Below are positions 41,954 through 51,672 of a stretch of DNA of 64,000 nucleotides, in pieces. The stretch's first letter is position 1; every line of letters begins with the position of its first letter. Source of the DNA: Nitratiruptor sp. (lineage in GTDB: Bacteria > Campylobacterota > Campylobacteria > Campylobacterales > Nitratiruptoraceae); contig PUXW01000019.1 of NCBI GenBank assembly GCA_009659925.1, positions 62,001-126,000 on the forward strand. The letters are read 5' to 3'. Made by a program: the position numbers and the translations under genes. The notes under the pieces are model-generated. The model had not been told where the DNA came from, ran no database searches, and worked only from the letters and a program-made list of their open reading frames with translations.

Positions 41954-42988
41954 ATGGATCCAAACAAGCAAAAAGCCCTGGAACTTGCGATCAAACAGAT
42001 CGACAAAGCCTTTGGCAAGGGTGCTCTGGTCAAGTTGGGTGAGAAGGAGATCGAGCCCATCGCTTCCATTTCCACCGGTTCCTTAGGGCTCGATATGGCC
42101 CTTGGGATCGGTGGCGTGCCCCGGGGGCGAATCGTGGAGATCTACGGGCCGGAGAGTAGCGGGAAGACCACATTGGCCTTGCAGGTAATTGCCGAAGCCC
42201 AGCGTCAAGGGGGGGTTGCCGCCTTCATCGACGCCGAGCATGCCCTCGATGTCCACTATGCCAAGAATCTCGGGGTTCAAGTCGACGATCTGCTGGTCTC
42301 CCAGCCCGATTTTGGGGAGCAGGCCCTCGATATCGTTGAGACCCTGGCCCGGAGCGGGGCTGTCGATGTGATCGTCGTGGATTCGGTGGCAGCCCTCACC
42401 CCAAAGGCGGAGATCGAAGGGGAGATGGGGGATGCCCATGTGGGGTTGCAGGCCCGCCTCATGAGCCAGGCTCTGCGTAAGCTCACGGGGGTGGTCCACA
42501 AGATGAACACCACCGTCATCTTCATCAACCAGATCCGGATGAAGATCGGGCAGATGGGATATGGATCGCCGGAGACCACGACAGGGGGGAACGCCCTGAA
42601 GTTCTACGCCTCGGTCCGGATCGACGTGCGCCGGATTGGGAGCCTTAAACAGGGGGACAATCAAATTGGCAACCGGGTGCGGGCCAAGGTGGTCAAGAAT
42701 AAGGTCGCCCCTCCCTTTCGCCAGGCCGAATTTGATATTATGTTTGGCGAGGGAATCAGCAAAGAGGGGGAACTCATCGATTACGGGGTGAAACTGGAGA
42801 TCATCGACAAGAGTGGGAGCTGGTTCAGCTACAAGGACATGAAGCTTGGCCAAGGGCGTGAGAACGCCAAGAAGTACCTCAAAGAACATCCAGAAGTGGC
42901 CCAAGAGATCGAAGAGGAGATCCGCCGATCCTTGGGGATGAACGACGCCTTAATGGTGATTCCCCAAGAGGAGATGATCGAAGAGTAA
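41954..42988 (+). CDS. recA: Recombinase RecA
   Basis: 344 residues. Walker [16 protein letters not shown] (about 66-73), Walker [16 protein letters not shown]1/L2 DNA loops [18 protein letters not shown] and [19 protein letters not shown]. Normal length with an acidic C terminus. Followed by eno after 11 bases, as in Campylobacter. Confidence 0.98.
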   Translation: MDPNKQKALELAIKQIDKAFGKGALVKLGEKEIEPIASISTGSLGLDMALGIGGVPRGRIVEIYGPESSGKTTLALQVIAEAQRQGGVAAFIDAEHALDVHYAKNLGVQVDDLLVSQPDFGEQALDIVETLARSGAVDVIVVDSVAALTPKAEIEGEMGDAHVGLQARLMSQALRKLTGVVHKMNTTVIFINQIRMKIGQMGYGSPETTTGGNALKFYASVRIDVRRIGSLKQGDNQIGNRVRAKVVKNKVAPPFRQAEFDIMFGEGISKEGELIDYGVKLEIIDKSGSWFSYKDMKLGQGRENAKKYLKEHPEVAQEIEEEIRRSLGMNDALMVIPQEEMIEE

Positions 42989-42999
42989 AGGAGTCTGGA

Positions 43000-44268
43000 A
43001 TGGTCTATATCGATCGCATCAGTGCCCAGGAGGTCTTGGATAGCCGGGGCAATCCGACCGTTAAAGCAACCGTCGTCTTGAGCGATGGCACCATCGCCAG
43101 CGCCATCGTTCCAAGTGGAGCCAGCACTGGAAAGCGGGAGGCCCTGGAGCTGCGGGACGGGGGTGAGCGGTTCTTGGGCAAAGGCGTTTTGAAAGCCTGT
43201 GAGAATGTGGAGGTGGCCATCGCCGACGAACTGGTGGGCCTGAGCCCCTACAACCAAGCCCAAATCGACATGATCATGCAAGAGCTCGATGGGACCGAGA
43301 ACTACTCCAAACTCGGGGCCAATGCGGTCCTTGGAGTCTCGATGGCCGTAGCCCGGGCGGCGGCCAAGAGTTTGAACCTGCCCCTCTACCGCTACTTGGG
43401 GGGGTCCAACGCCATGGTCCTTCCCGTTCCGATGCTCAACATCATCAACGGCGGGGCCCACGCCAACAACGGGGTCGACCTGCAAGAGTACATGATCATG
43501 CCCACAGGTTTCGATGAGTTCAAGGAGGCTCTAAGAGCCAGTGTGGAGATCTACCAGACCCTCAAGAAGCTCCTGGCCCAAGAGGGCTTTTCCACCGCCC
43601 TCGGGGATGAGGGGGGATTTGCTCCCGATTTCAAGAACAACCAGGAGCCCATCGAGTATATCCTGCGGGCCATCGAAGCTGCAGGCTATCGTCCTGAGGA
43701 GCAGGTAGTCCTCGCCCTCGATGCAGCCAGTAGCGAGTTCTATCGCGATGGGTTCTACCATCTTGCCGGAGAGGGGCGCCAGCTCACCAGTGACGAGTTG
43801 ATCCAGTACTACGAGGAGCTAGTGGAGCGCTATCCGATCCGAAGCATCGAAGATGGAATGGCCGAGGACGATTGGGAGGGGTGGCGCAAACTGACGGAAC
43901 GCCTTGGGGATCGGATTCAGCTTGTGGGGGATGACCTTTTCGTAACCAACAAGGCGATTCTAGCGGAGGGTGTCGGCCAGGGGGTTGCCAACGCCATCCT
44001 CATCAAACCCAACCAGATCGGAACCATCACCCAGACCATGGAGACGGTCCGTTTTGCCCAGCGAAGTTCTTATCGCTCCATCATGAGCCATCGCAGTGGC
44101 GAGAGTGAGGATCCCTTCATCGCCGATTTTGCTGTAGGGCTCAATACGGGCCAGATCAAAACGGGAGCTCCGGCCCGGGGTGAGCGTACCGCCAAGTACA
44201 ATCGACTCTTGGAGATCGAGAGGGATCTGATCTTTGGCGAATACATCGGGAAGGAGCTCTTTGATTGA
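43000..44268 (+). CDS. eno: Enolase
   Basis: 422 residues. [15 protein letters not shown], catalytic and metal residues in [31 protein letters not shown] and the [15 protein letters not shown] signature. Converts 2-phosphoglycerate and phosphoenolpyruvate. Ribosome site AAAGGAG. The stop overlaps the TTG start of the next gene. Confidence 0.98.
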   Translation: MVYIDRISAQEVLDSRGNPTVKATVVLSDGTIASAIVPSGASTGKREALELRDGGERFLGKGVLKACENVEVAIADELVGLSPYNQAQIDMIMQELDGTENYSKLGANAVLGVSMAVARAAAKSLNLPLYRYLGGSNAMVLPVPMLNIINGGAHANNGVDLQEYMIMPTGFDEFKEALRASVEIYQTLKKLLAQEGFSTALGDEGGFAPDFKNNQEPIEYILRAIEAAGYRPEEQVVLALDAASSEFYRDGFYHLAGEGRQLTSDELIQYYEELVERYPIRSIEDGMAEDDWEGWRKLTERLGDRIQLVGDDLFVTNKAILAEGVGQGVANAILIKPNQIGTITQTMETVRFAQRSSYRSIMSHRSGESEDPFIADFAVGLNTGQIKTGAPARGERTAKYNRLLEIERDLIFGEYIGKELFD

Positions 44269-44549
44269 ACCACCAGCTTGACGATGAGATCCGCCAGGAG
44301 CTCCTGGCCAAATCGGGATATGGGGGGCTCTTTCGCCTCTTTGGCCGCTACCTCTTCTTTGGCGCCATCCTCGTAGCTCTAGCGGTCTATGTGGGGCTCC
44401 TCTTTTTTGGCCCCAACTCCCTGGAGGTACTCTTGGAGCTTCGAGCTCAAAAGAGGAGTTTGGAGCAGAGTATCGAGTTCTTGAAGAAGGAGAACGCCAA
44501 GTTGCAAAAGGAGTACTTCGAACTCAAGGAGCTGGAGGCCGAAGAGTGA
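44265..44549 (+). CDS. DivIC/FtsB-like small division protein
   Basis: 94 residues from TTG 44265, overlapping the eno stop, with AAGGAG eight bases upstream. One membrane helix (about 31-50) then a coiled coil ([20 protein letters not shown]): the septum formation initiator topology of FtsB/DivIC, which bridges FtsQ and FtsL in the divisome. Short and weakly conserved, so the family call rests on topology and on the recA-eno position known from Campylobacter. Confidence 0.75.
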   Translation: MNHQLDDEIRQELLAKSGYGGLFRLFGRYLFFGAILVALAVYVGLLFFGPNSLEVLLELRAQKRSLEQSIEFLKKENAKLQKEYFELKELEAEE

Positions 44550-44989
44550 AGGGACTCCCTCTCCTTCTGGCCCTCTCCGTGCTCTTGGCCCGGGAAAATC
44601 CCTTCGTCCTCCCCGATCACCTCTCGGCGCCCCCCATCCATTCCTTTCCCACCTTGCCCTCCCATCCATCCCCTTCTCCAGCTCCCAAGGCCAAAGTTCC
44701 CCAGCTCCAACGGGATCTGGGCTTCATCCAATTCCATATCGAAGGGGATCGCCTCGTAGTGCGCACCCGAGATCCGATCAAGCGGATCTTCACCCTCGAC
44801 CGGCCTCGCAAGGTGGTCTTCGATTTCGCCAAGTCTCGGGATTTCGGTACGAAGCGGCTCTCCTTCGACCATCCCCATTTTCCCGAGATTACCCTCGGAG
44901 CCCACAAGAGCTTCTATCGGGTCGCCATCCGCCTCAAGTGTCAAAATCCCCAGATCGATCGGTCCAACCTCGCGGTTGTGTGCCACTAG
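44546..44989 (+). CDS. Exported AMIN-domain protein
   Basis: 147 residues from GTG 44546 overlapping the previous stop. A signal peptide (LPLLLALSVLLARENPF), a proline-rich linker (about 28-55) and an AMIN-like domain: LGFIQFHIEGDRLVVRTRDPIKRIFTLDRPRKVVFDF. AMIN domains bring periplasmic proteins to the envelope or septum, which fits the DivIC-like neighbour. The last 56 bp overlap the convergent antiporter gene. Confidence 0.8.
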   Translation: MKGLPLLLALSVLLARENPFVLPDHLSAPPIHSFPTLPSHPSPSPAPKAKVPQLQRDLGFIQFHIEGDRLVVRTRDPIKRIFTLDRPRKVVFDFAKSRDFGTKRLSFDHPHFPEITLGAHKSFYRVAIRLKCQNPQIDRSNLAVVCH

Positions 44990-46121
44990 GACCGACGAGT
45001 CTGCGGATGAGGGTCATGACCCCAATGACCTGGATGATACTGCCCAGGATGAAGGCCATATACTCCCGTTCCCCAATTACATTGGCGTGGTAAGCGATGG
45101 TGGCACTGGCCACCAGGAGGGTGAGGGGCATGGCGTGGGAGAGGGCAAAGAGGAGCTGCTCTTTGGGGGTGAAGTATTTGAAGAAGACGAGGGAAGCGGC
45201 TATGCGAACGAGGATCATCAAGGCGGCAATGAGGATCGCTTGGGCGATGAGGCCTTCGATGAAGAGGGCTTGGAGTTTAAAGCTGCTTCCCGTATAGATG
45301 AAGAAGATGGGGACCAAAAATCCAAAGCCAAAGGCGGAGAGTTTGTGGGGGAGGCTCCGTTTGTGTTCGAAGAAGGTGGCAATGAGGATTCCAGCGATAA
45401 AGGTTCCAAAGGCCACCTCCAGATGGAGGTAGAGCATGATGGCGATGAAGGTGAAGAAGAGGGCCATCGAGAGGCGGATGTCCTGTTCCTCGTTGTCGAT
45501 TTTGGGCATGAGGAGGGTTTTGAGTTCGGGATACCACCAAAAGAGGAGTTGCAAGAGGCGAAAGAGGAGCAGGATGATGAGGAGGAAGAGGGAGAGGATA
45601 AGGATCGTCTTGACGAAGGCCTTCCCATAGCCGAACTGGAGTCCCGCACTCATGATGGTTAAGACAGCGATGGAGACGACCTCCCCTAGGGAGCCAATGG
45701 CGATGGAGAGGTTGAGCCAGCGGAGGTGGCGCCCATACTCCTTTTTCAAGGCGGCGATGAGACCCACGGAGATGAGGGGAAAGATGGCCACATAGAGTTG
45801 GGGGAGATCGAGGTAGTGAACGAGGAGGAGGGAGGTGAGGTAGAGGAGGAGGATGTAGAGGAAGCCCCGTTGGAGGATCTGCTTCTCGATGGAGAGGACC
45901 TTCTTCAAATCGACCTCGAGACCGGCGAGGAACATGAGATAGAGGAAGCCAAATTCGGCCACCAACTCGAAGAGAGGCTCATGGGGGAGGAGACCGAGAG
46001 CCCCTCCAAGGGTTCCAAGGAGGATTTCGACCACGCTGGTTGGCAACCCAACCCCTTTGGCGATGAAGGGGGAGAGGAAGATGATAAAGGAGATGGTGAA
46101 GATGAGGACGATCTCACCCAT
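44934..46121 (-). CDS. Cation:proton antiporter, CPA2/KefB-type core
   Basis: 395 residues, about 11-12 membrane helices (PFIAKGVGLPTSVVEILLG, ELVAEFGFLYLMFLAGLEVDL typical of the family). The C-terminal RCK/TrkA domain of KefB/C is absent. GTFIAGILIATFFEH and the ASLVFF helix are the usual half-channel region. Ion (Na+ or K+) not predictable. ATG overlaps the bioB end by eight bases; the last 18 or so codons run antisense to the AMIN gene. Confidence 0.88.
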   Translation of the reverse strand: MGEIVLIFTISFIIFLSPFIAKGVGLPTSVVEILLGTLGGALGLLPHEPLFELVAEFGFLYLMFLAGLEVDLKKVLSIEKQILQRGFLYILLLYLTSLLLVHYLDLPQLYVAIFPLISVGLIAALKKEYGRHLRWLNLSIAIGSLGEVVSIAVLTIMSAGLQFGYGKAFVKTILILSLFLLIILLLFRLLQLLFWWYPELKTLLMPKIDNEEQDIRLSMALFFTFIAIMLYLHLEVAFGTFIAGILIATFFEHKRSLPHKLSAFGFGFLVPIFFIYTGSSFKLQALFIEGLIAQAILIAALMILVRIAASLVFFKYFTPKEQLLFALSHAMPLTLLVASATIAYHANVIGEREYMAFILGSIIQVIGVMTLIRRLVGPSGTQPRGWTDRSGDFDT

Positions 46122-46953
46122 GGCAGTCGCTGGCTATCTCGTAGCCAAGCCGCTCGAGGGTGGCAAGATCTCTATCCGGGCGCTCCCCTTTGGTGGTGAG
46201 GTAGTCTCCGATGACAATGGCGTTGGCCCCGGCCTTAAAAATTTCGGGCCAGCGCTCCTTGAAGACCAGCTCCCTACCACCTGCTACCATCACCATCGCC
46301 TCTGGGTTGGCCCGGCGCACCTGGGCGATGATAGCCAGGGCCTCCTGGGGATCGAGGATCTTTTGGGGGAGGGGCAGAGCGGGATTTGGATGGTAGAAGT
46401 TGATGGGGATGCTCATAGGCTTTAAAGAGGCGATCTGCTCGATGAGCTCTTGGCGCTGCTGGGGGCTTTCGCCAAGGCCGAAGATTCCCCCTGTGCATAG
46501 ATTGAGCCCAGCCGCCTTGGCATTGAGACAGGTTTGGTAGCGCTCCTGCCAGGTGTGGGTGGAGCAGATGGCGGGATAGTAGCTCTTGGCCGTTTCGAGG
46601 TTGTGGTTGTAGTTGTCGATGCCAGCCCTTTTGAGCTCTTGGAGCTGCTCCTTGGTGGCGGTGCCGTTGCAGCCGATGAGGCTGAGCTCTGGAACCGCCC
46701 GTTTGACCGCTCGTGCCGCCTCGCAGACGAAATCCAGGATCTTCTCGTCGATCCCCTTGCCCGCGGTGACCAGACAAAATCCCACGGCCCTGGCCCCCTT
46801 GGCCTTGTGGGCCTCGGCGACGATCTGCTCGATGGGCTTGTACTTGTAGCGGGGGATCTGGGCTTTGTATTTCGTGCTTTGAGCACAAAAGCCGCAATCC
46901 TCGGCACATACCCCGCTTGAGATGTTGCTGATGGCGCAAAGATAGACCTTCAT
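46114..46953 (-). CDS. bioB: Biotin synthase
   Basis: 279-residue radical SAM enzyme from ATG 46953. The 4Fe-4S motif is SSGVCAEDCGFCAQST (Cys18, 22, 25 area); IGCNGTATKEQL, NHNLETAKSYYP and LNLCTGGIFGLGES follow the family order, with the 2Fe-2S ligands. Inserts sulfur into dethiobiotin; the biotin carrier AccB is in this window. ATG overlaps the upstream stop. Confidence 0.95.
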   Translation of the reverse strand: MKVYLCAISNISSGVCAEDCGFCAQSTKYKAQIPRYKYKPIEQIVAEAHKAKGARAVGFCLVTAGKGIDEKILDFVCEAARAVKRAVPELSLIGCNGTATKEQLQELKRAGIDNYNHNLETAKSYYPAICSTHTWQERYQTCLNAKAAGLNLCTGGIFGLGESPQQRQELIEQIASLKPMSIPINFYHPNPALPLPQKILDPQEALAIIAQVRRANPEAMVMVAGGRELVFKERWPEIFKAGANAIVIGDYLTTKGERPDRDLATLERLGYEIASDCHG

Positions 46954-47444
46954 GGACAAACCTCATCGTGGGTGAAGCTGCGCTTTTGCAAGTCGTAGAA
47001 GCAGTAGGTGAGACTCTGGGAAGAGAGATCGAGGATAGCCCCCTCGCTCCGAGGTTTTTCCCGGGCGCATACCTCCCCAGGATTGACGAAGAGGCTCTGG
47101 CCCCGCTCACAGGCGAAGCGGTGCAAGTGGCCATAGACGACGATATCGCTATCGGGAGTGAGGAAGTAGGGTTGGTGCATCAGTTTGAAGGTGGTCTGGC
47201 CGATGCGAAAGTAGTAGGGCTGTTTTTGAAGGATCAAATTCCCCCCCGGATGGGAGAGGCCGGTGTCGGTATTGCCATAGACGGCGATGGTCTTGAGAGA
47301 AAGGCTTGCCAGGTATTGAGCGACGTTTTGGCCAATGTCACCAGCGTGGATGAGGTAGTCGGCCCCCTGGCCCAAGAGGTGTTCTACCATGAGTCGGGTG
47401 AGCTCCATCTGGTCATGGGTGTCGGAGATGAGGCCGATCTTCAA
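46950..47444 (-). CDS. YfcE/MJ0936-type metallophosphoesterase
   Basis: 164 residues from TTG 47444, whose last two bases belong to the topA stop, with GAGGAG upstream. Metal motifs: GLISDTHDQME, LIHAGDIGQN, VYGNTDTGLS, VVYGHLHRFA and FVNPGEV. Likely a broad phosphodiesterase; the physiological substrate is unknown. The 356-residue track version includes out-of-frame topA sequence and is rejected. Confidence 0.88.
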   Translation of the reverse strand: MKIGLISDTHDQMELTRLMVEHLLGQGADYLIHAGDIGQNVAQYLASLSLKTIAVYGNTDTGLSHPGGNLILQKQPYYFRIGQTTFKLMHQPYFLTPDSDIVVYGHLHRFACERGQSLFVNPGEVCAREKPRSEGAILDLSSQSLTYCFYDLQKRSFTHDEVCP

Positions 47445-49636
47445 TGTCGCTCCTCTTTGTGTTTGCACTTGATGCACTCGAAGACCTCTTTGTTGCGATA
47501 GGTTCGCTGGGCCATCAGATAGCCGCACTCGGGACAGCGGCGATCGACGGGCTCGAACTTGGAGACGAAGGTGCATTTGGGATAGTTGGCGCAGCCAAAG
47601 AACTTGCCCCGCCGGCTGGTGCGCTCGACGATCTGGCCCCCACACTCGGGGCAGGGTACCTCCAGCTTCCTGGGCTCTTGCTTGGCCAGGGGCTTGGTGT
47701 TCTTGCACTCCGGATAGGCGCTGCATGCAAGGAACTCTCCCCTGGGGCCCCGTTTGATCACCATGGGGGAGCCACACTTCTCGCAAACTTCGTCGCTGGT
47801 TTTGTTCTGGCCTTCGATCTGTTCGGTGTAGCGGCACTTGGGAAAGCCGCTGCAAGCGATGAACTCCCCGAAGCGCCCCTTGCGCCGGACCAGCTCGCTG
47901 CCACACTCGGGGCAGCTTCTGCCAATGGGGATGGCCACCTTCTGGCTCTTGATCTCCTTTTTGCCCCTTTCGATGAGTTCGATGAAGGGGTCGTAGAACT
48001 CCTTGAGAACCTTTTGCCAATCCTTTTTGGCCTCGGCGATCTCGTCGAGCTCCTCTTCCATCTTGGCGGTGAAGCCGCTATCGACGATATCGGGGAAGTG
48101 GCGCTCCAGTGTCTCGATCACCGTGAAGGCGATATCGGTGGGGCGCAGCTGCTTCTTTTCCAGCTCCACATAGTTGCGGGTCTGGAGCAGACTGATGGTA
48201 GGTGCATAGGTGGATGGGCGCCCGATGCCCAAACTCTCCAGGGTCTTGATGAGGGAGGCCTCGGAGTAGCGGGGGGGTGGCTCGGTGAAGTGCTGGTGGG
48301 CTTCCAGTCTGGTCAGATGGGCCTTTTCCCCCTCCTTGAGGTCTGGGAGGAGCTTGTCCTTGTCTTCGGTGCCCAGGACCCGATAGAAGCCGTCGAAGAG
48401 GAGTTTGCGCCCGCTGGCCTTGAAGGTGGAGCTGGGACTTTTGAAGTGGATGGTCTGGGTCTCGAAGAGGGCATCTTCCATCTGGGAGGCCAGGAAGCGG
48501 TTGTAGATGAGGGTGTAGAGTTTGAGCTCGTCGGGGCTTAGATACTCCTTGGCGATTTGCGGCGTGAAGTCCAGCATTGTGGGGCGGATGGCCTCGTGGG
48601 CCTCCTGGGCCCCTTTGTTCTTGGTGGTGTAGACCTTCGGTTTGGCAGGGAGGTAGCGTTGGCCAAACTCCTTGGCGATGAGCTCTCTTGCCGCTTCTTG
48701 AGCCTCTTTGGCAATGTTGAGGCTATCGGTTCGCATGTAGGTGATGACCCCTGTGACCCCTTTGGGGGTTTGGACCCCTTCGTAGAGCTTTTGGGCGATC
48801 ATCATGGTCTTCTTGGGGCTAAAGCCCAGTTTGCTCGATGCGGCCTGCTGGAGGGTGGAGGTCATGAAGGGGGCCGGAGACTTACTCCTGCGCTCCTTTT
48901 TCTCGATCTTGGCGACGATGAAGTCATCTCTTTCCGCTTCGATCTTCTGGGTGATTTCTTTCGCCTCCTCAGCCGTCTTGATGCTCATCTTCTCGATTTT
49001 ACGCCCTTCAAACTCGCTGAGGCTACTTTCGATGGTATCGTTGAAGATCCCCTCGATACTCCAGTACTCCTGGGGCTTGAAGGCCTGGATCTCCCGCTCC
49101 CGGTCGACGATGAGCTTGAGGGCGGCGCTCTGGACTCGACCGGCACTGAGTCCTCGCTGGATCTTGCTGGAGAGCAGGGGGCTGAGCTTGTAGCCGACGA
49201 TGCGATCCAAAAGGCGGCGGGCCTGCTGGGCGTTGACCCGGTTCATGTCGATGGTTCTGGGACTTTCCAGGGCCTTTTGGATGGCGCTCTTGGTGATCTC
49301 GTGGAAGACGATTCGAGGGAGCTCCTCCGGCTTTTTACCGATGGCATGGGCGATGTGATAGCCAATGGCCTCCCCCTCCCGATCCTCGTCGGTGGCGATG
49401 TAGATCTCATCGGCCTCTCTGGCTAGTTGCTGGAGCTGTTGGACCGTTGGGGCATGCTCTTTATCCACCCGGTAGAGGGGGATGAACCGCTCCCCTTCGA
49501 TCTTGATCCCGAAGCTATGTTTGGGAAGGTCGCGGATGTGGCCCTTGGAGGCGATGACCTCGTACTCGCCCCCTAGGAAGTTCTTGATTGTGCGCGCTTT
49601 TGCAGGTGATTCGACGATGATAAGGCGCTTTCCCAT
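47441..49636 (-). CDS. topA: DNA topoisomerase I
   Basis: 731 residues. TOPRIM: LIIVESPAKARTIKNFL and IATDEDREGEAIGYH; active-site tyrosine in VITYMRTDSLNIA (about 298). Three C4 zinc ribbons close the protein (CPECGSELV.., CEKCGSPMV.., CPECGGQIV..) plus a fourth CPECGYLM/CIKCKH. Relaxes negative supercoils. First gene of topA-phosphoesterase-bioB-antiporter. Confidence 0.97.
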   Translation of the reverse strand: MGKRLIIVESPAKARTIKNFLGGEYEVIASKGHIRDLPKHSFGIKIEGERFIPLYRVDKEHAPTVQQLQQLAREADEIYIATDEDREGEAIGYHIAHAIGKKPEELPRIVFHEITKSAIQKALESPRTIDMNRVNAQQARRLLDRIVGYKLSPLLSSKIQRGLSAGRVQSAALKLIVDREREIQAFKPQEYWSIEGIFNDTIESSLSEFEGRKIEKMSIKTAEEAKEITQKIEAERDDFIVAKIEKKERRSKSPAPFMTSTLQQAASSKLGFSPKKTMMIAQKLYEGVQTPKGVTGVITYMRTDSLNIAKEAQEAARELIAKEFGQRYLPAKPKVYTTKNKGAQEAHEAIRPTMLDFTPQIAKEYLSPDELKLYTLIYNRFLASQMEDALFETQTIHFKSPSSTFKASGRKLLFDGFYRVLGTEDKDKLLPDLKEGEKAHLTRLEAHQHFTEPPPRYSEASLIKTLESLGIGRPSTYAPTISLLQTRNYVELEKKQLRPTDIAFTVIETLERHFPDIVDSGFTAKMEEELDEIAEAKKDWQKVLKEFYDPFIELIERGKKEIKSQKVAIPIGRSCPECGSELVRRKGRFGEFIACSGFPKCRYTEQIEGQNKTSDEVCEKCGSPMVIKRGPRGEFLACSAYPECKNTKPLAKQEPRKLEVPCPECGGQIVERTSRRGKFFGCANYPKCTFVSKFEPVDRRCPECGYLMAQRTYRNKEVFECIKCKHKEERH

Positions 49637-49662
49637 ACTTTACCCAGACTCTTTTTTTCGCT

Positions 49663-49668
49663 ATTCTA
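49663..49668 (-). promoter_or_regulatory. Extended -10 of topA
   Basis: Minus strand TGTTAGAATAGCGAAAAAAA: TAGAAT followed by AGCGAAAA, 27 bases before the topA ATG. Confidence 0.5.
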
Positions 49669-49689
49669 ACATAAAAAGTCGGGGTGTCA

Positions 49690-50478
49690 ATGGAGCTTTA
49701 TGCCACCAACGCGCAGATTGTCTATATGGGAGCGTTGCATGTTCTTGGGTTGGAGCGGATCAAGCTTCCGGCTATTGCTCCCCCCTTTCTAGCCACGGTG
49801 GCGAAGGTTCTGGGGATCGAAATCGAGTTGGTCGATATCGACTGGAACATGGGGGCCCAGGCCCACGTCCTCGCCAATCCCTTCGAGAGCTTTACCCCCG
49901 AGGCCCCCATTATCATCCAGGGAGCTGGTCCATCCGTTGGCTCAGGGGAGATCTTTATCAAGGAAGCCCCCTCCGGCGTTGTGGTGGAGGTGGAGGATCC
50001 CCATCTCTTCCAGGAGCTCTCCCGCTTTCTAGATGGCGGTTTGCGTCCCAGGGCAATGGGGAGTTTCGAGGTCGTTGGGCCGGGCCTTCGGGACCGGAGG
50101 GATCCCTTTTCCTTAGATCTGGAGACAATCCAAGCCCAGGAGGAGACGATCGCCCTTCTGGATGAAGCATTTCGGGAAAATCCCTATTTCGATACCCTCC
50201 CCTTGGGGAAGAGGACCCTCAAGATGGGCTATCCCATCTTGCTCAAACCCTCCCTCTATTGTCCCAAAGAAGATATCTGGGCCAGCCTGCGGGAGCGCCA
50301 GATTCCAGTTCAAGCCCCCTTTCGCCCCCTCTATCGCAGTCCGGCCATTGGAGGGGAGTTTTTGCCAACGAGTGAGGAGTTCTACAAGGCCCATTTGGTT
50401 TTGCCCATCGAAGCTGGGATTATCCAGCCCCTCTTTGAGGTCTTGGAGACCTACCGCTATCGAGGATGTCGATTTTAA
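49690..50478 (+). CDS. DegT/DnrJ/EryC1-like protein lacking the PLP lysine region
   Basis: 262 residues from ATG 49690 (GTG 49684 possible). The start resembles the large-domain opening of DegT aminotransferases (NAQIVYMGALHVLG, LPAIAPPFLATVAKVLGI, ELVDID) and the end resembles their small domain (MGYPILLKPSLYCPKEDIW, PFRPLYRSP, FLPTSEEFYKAHLVLPI). The central segment with the conserved aspartate and Schiff-base lysine of a normal 370-residue enzyme cannot be found. Either a regulatory or structural paralogue or a decayed aminotransferase with its frame intact. Two unknown genes follow with overlap. Confidence 0.6.
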   Translation: MELYATNAQIVYMGALHVLGLERIKLPAIAPPFLATVAKVLGIEIELVDIDWNMGAQAHVLANPFESFTPEAPIIIQGAGPSVGSGEIFIKEAPSGVVVEVEDPHLFQELSRFLDGGLRPRAMGSFEVVGPGLRDRRDPFSLDLETIQAQEETIALLDEAFRENPYFDTLPLGKRTLKMGYPILLKPSLYCPKEDIWASLRERQIPVQAPFRPLYRSPAIGGEFLPTSEEFYKAHLVLPIEAGIIQPLFEVLETYRYRGCRF

Positions 50479-50723
50479 AGGAGGTAGAGGTGGAACGGGA
50501 GCAAATTGATGCACTCCATGGCAAGTGCCAAGAGCAATCGGCCGATCTGTACACCTTTTTAGAGCAAGAGCTTCCCGATCTCTCCATCGAGGAGCGGCTC
50601 AAAGTGATGGCCCATATCCTCAACGACTACCTTCCCCAATACCGCTACGATCCCCAAGGGGAGAAGCTCAAACGCCAAGAGTACTCGATTACCAAATTCT
50701 TTCCCACCAAGGAGTCGTCATGA
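50466..50723 (+). CDS. Small acidic protein, unknown
   Basis: 85 residues from ATG 50466, overlapping the preceding gene by 13 bases. Helical and charged: VEVEREQIDALHGKCQEQ, DLSIEERLKVMAHILNDYLPQ, then KLKRQEYSITKFF. No family recognised. Overlaps the next start by four bases, so three genes from 49690 to 51091 are coupled. Confidence 0.7.
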   Translation: MSILKEVEVEREQIDALHGKCQEQSADLYTFLEQELPDLSIEERLKVMAHILNDYLPQYRYDPQGEKLKRQEYSITKFFPTKESS

Positions 50724-51091
50724 AGGGACTATTTGCCTTGATCCCCCTTAATGCCATCCCCATCGGGCTGGTTTTCCTCGCCGACATGGGAATCATCCCC
50801 CGGTTCGACAACTTCACCCTCATCATTTCGGCCCTGCTCATCTTCACCCTGGCGGTGGAGCTGATGAAATCGAGCATGTTTGCCCGGAGCGGTTCGGCAA
50901 GCTGGCTCGACTTTTTCATGTCCCTGGCCCTGCTCCTTGGGATCGGGGGATATCTCATCTACCTCTTCGCCCAGGGACGTACCATCGATCCACTCTTGTG
51001 GTTGGGGTTGGAGGCCCAGGCCCTCGATGTGATTGCAGGGTTTTACATCGCCATTACGAATGCCCGTCGCGATATCGGAATCGAACCTTAA
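50720..51091 (+). CDS. Four-helix membrane protein, unknown
   Basis: 123 residues from ATG 50720 with AAGGAG; the track version starts in an upstream frame. Hydrophobic segments at about 4-22, 32-48, 60-78 and 88-108 ([21 protein letters not shown] first), ending [10 protein letters not shown]. No recognised family. The stop overlaps the dcd stop by four bases on the other strand. Confidence 0.72.
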   Translation: MKGLFALIPLNAIPIGLVFLADMGIIPRFDNFTLIISALLIFTLAVELMKSSMFARSGSASWLDFFMSLALLLGIGGYLIYLFAQGRTIDPLLWLGLEAQALDVIAGFYIAITNARRDIGIEP

Positions 51092-51648
51092 GGGAGGATG
51101 CGGGGGAGGGTAATGCCAGTTTGGTACTGGTACTTACCCGATTTGTCCTTGTAGCTGGTCTCACACTCCTCGTCCCCTTCGAAAAAGAGGACCTGGGCGA
51201 TCCCCTCGTTGGCGTAGATCTTGGCAGGAAGAGGGGTGGTATTGGAGATTTCGATGGTGATGTGGCCTTCGAACTCTGGTTCGAAGGGGGTCACATTGAC
51301 GATGATACCACATCTGGCATAGGTGCTCTTGCCCACGCAGATGGCAAGAACGTTCCGGGGAATGCGGAAGTACTCCACCGTTCTGGCCAGGGCAAAGGAG
51401 TTGGGGGGGACAATGCACACATCTCCCTTGAAGTCCACCACATTGCGCTCGTCGAAGCTCTTGGGATCCACCACTTCGGCATTGACATTGGTGAAGATCT
51501 TGAACTCGTCGCTCACCCGGATATCGTAGCCGTAGCTGCTGAGTCCATAGCTGATTACCCCTTTGCCAACCTGCTCCTGACAAAATGGTTCGATCATCCC
51601 CTCTTTGAGGGCCTTTTCCCGGATCCAGCAGTCGGCTTTGAGTCCCAT
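51088..51648 (-). CDS. dcd: dCTP deaminase
   Basis: 186 residues from ATG 51648 ([14 protein letters not shown]). [21 protein letters not shown] carries the catalytic glutamate region typical of Dcd, and [13 protein letters not shown] precedes it. Makes dUTP for thymidylate synthesis. The longer track N terminus (to 51864) reads antisense through accB. Divergent from accB over a palindromic promoter, the same pairing as in Campylobacter as I recall. Confidence 0.95.
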   Translation of the reverse strand: MGLKADCWIREKALKEGMIEPFCQEQVGKGVISYGLSSYGYDIRVSDEFKIFTNVNAEVVDPKSFDERNVVDFKGDVCIVPPNSFALARTVEYFRIPRNVLAICVGKSTYARCGIIVNVTPFEPEFEGHITIEISNTTPLPAKIYANEGIAQVLFFEGDEECETSYKDKSGKYQYQTGITLPRILP

Positions 51649-51672
51649 CTTCACCCTTGCCCGTAAAGAAAT

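Noticed and set aside
46950-48020. 356-residue ORF joining a cysteine-poor N terminus to the phosphoesterase
   Set aside because: The first 190 codons are topA read out of frame; the TTG at 47444 with GAGGAG is the proper start.
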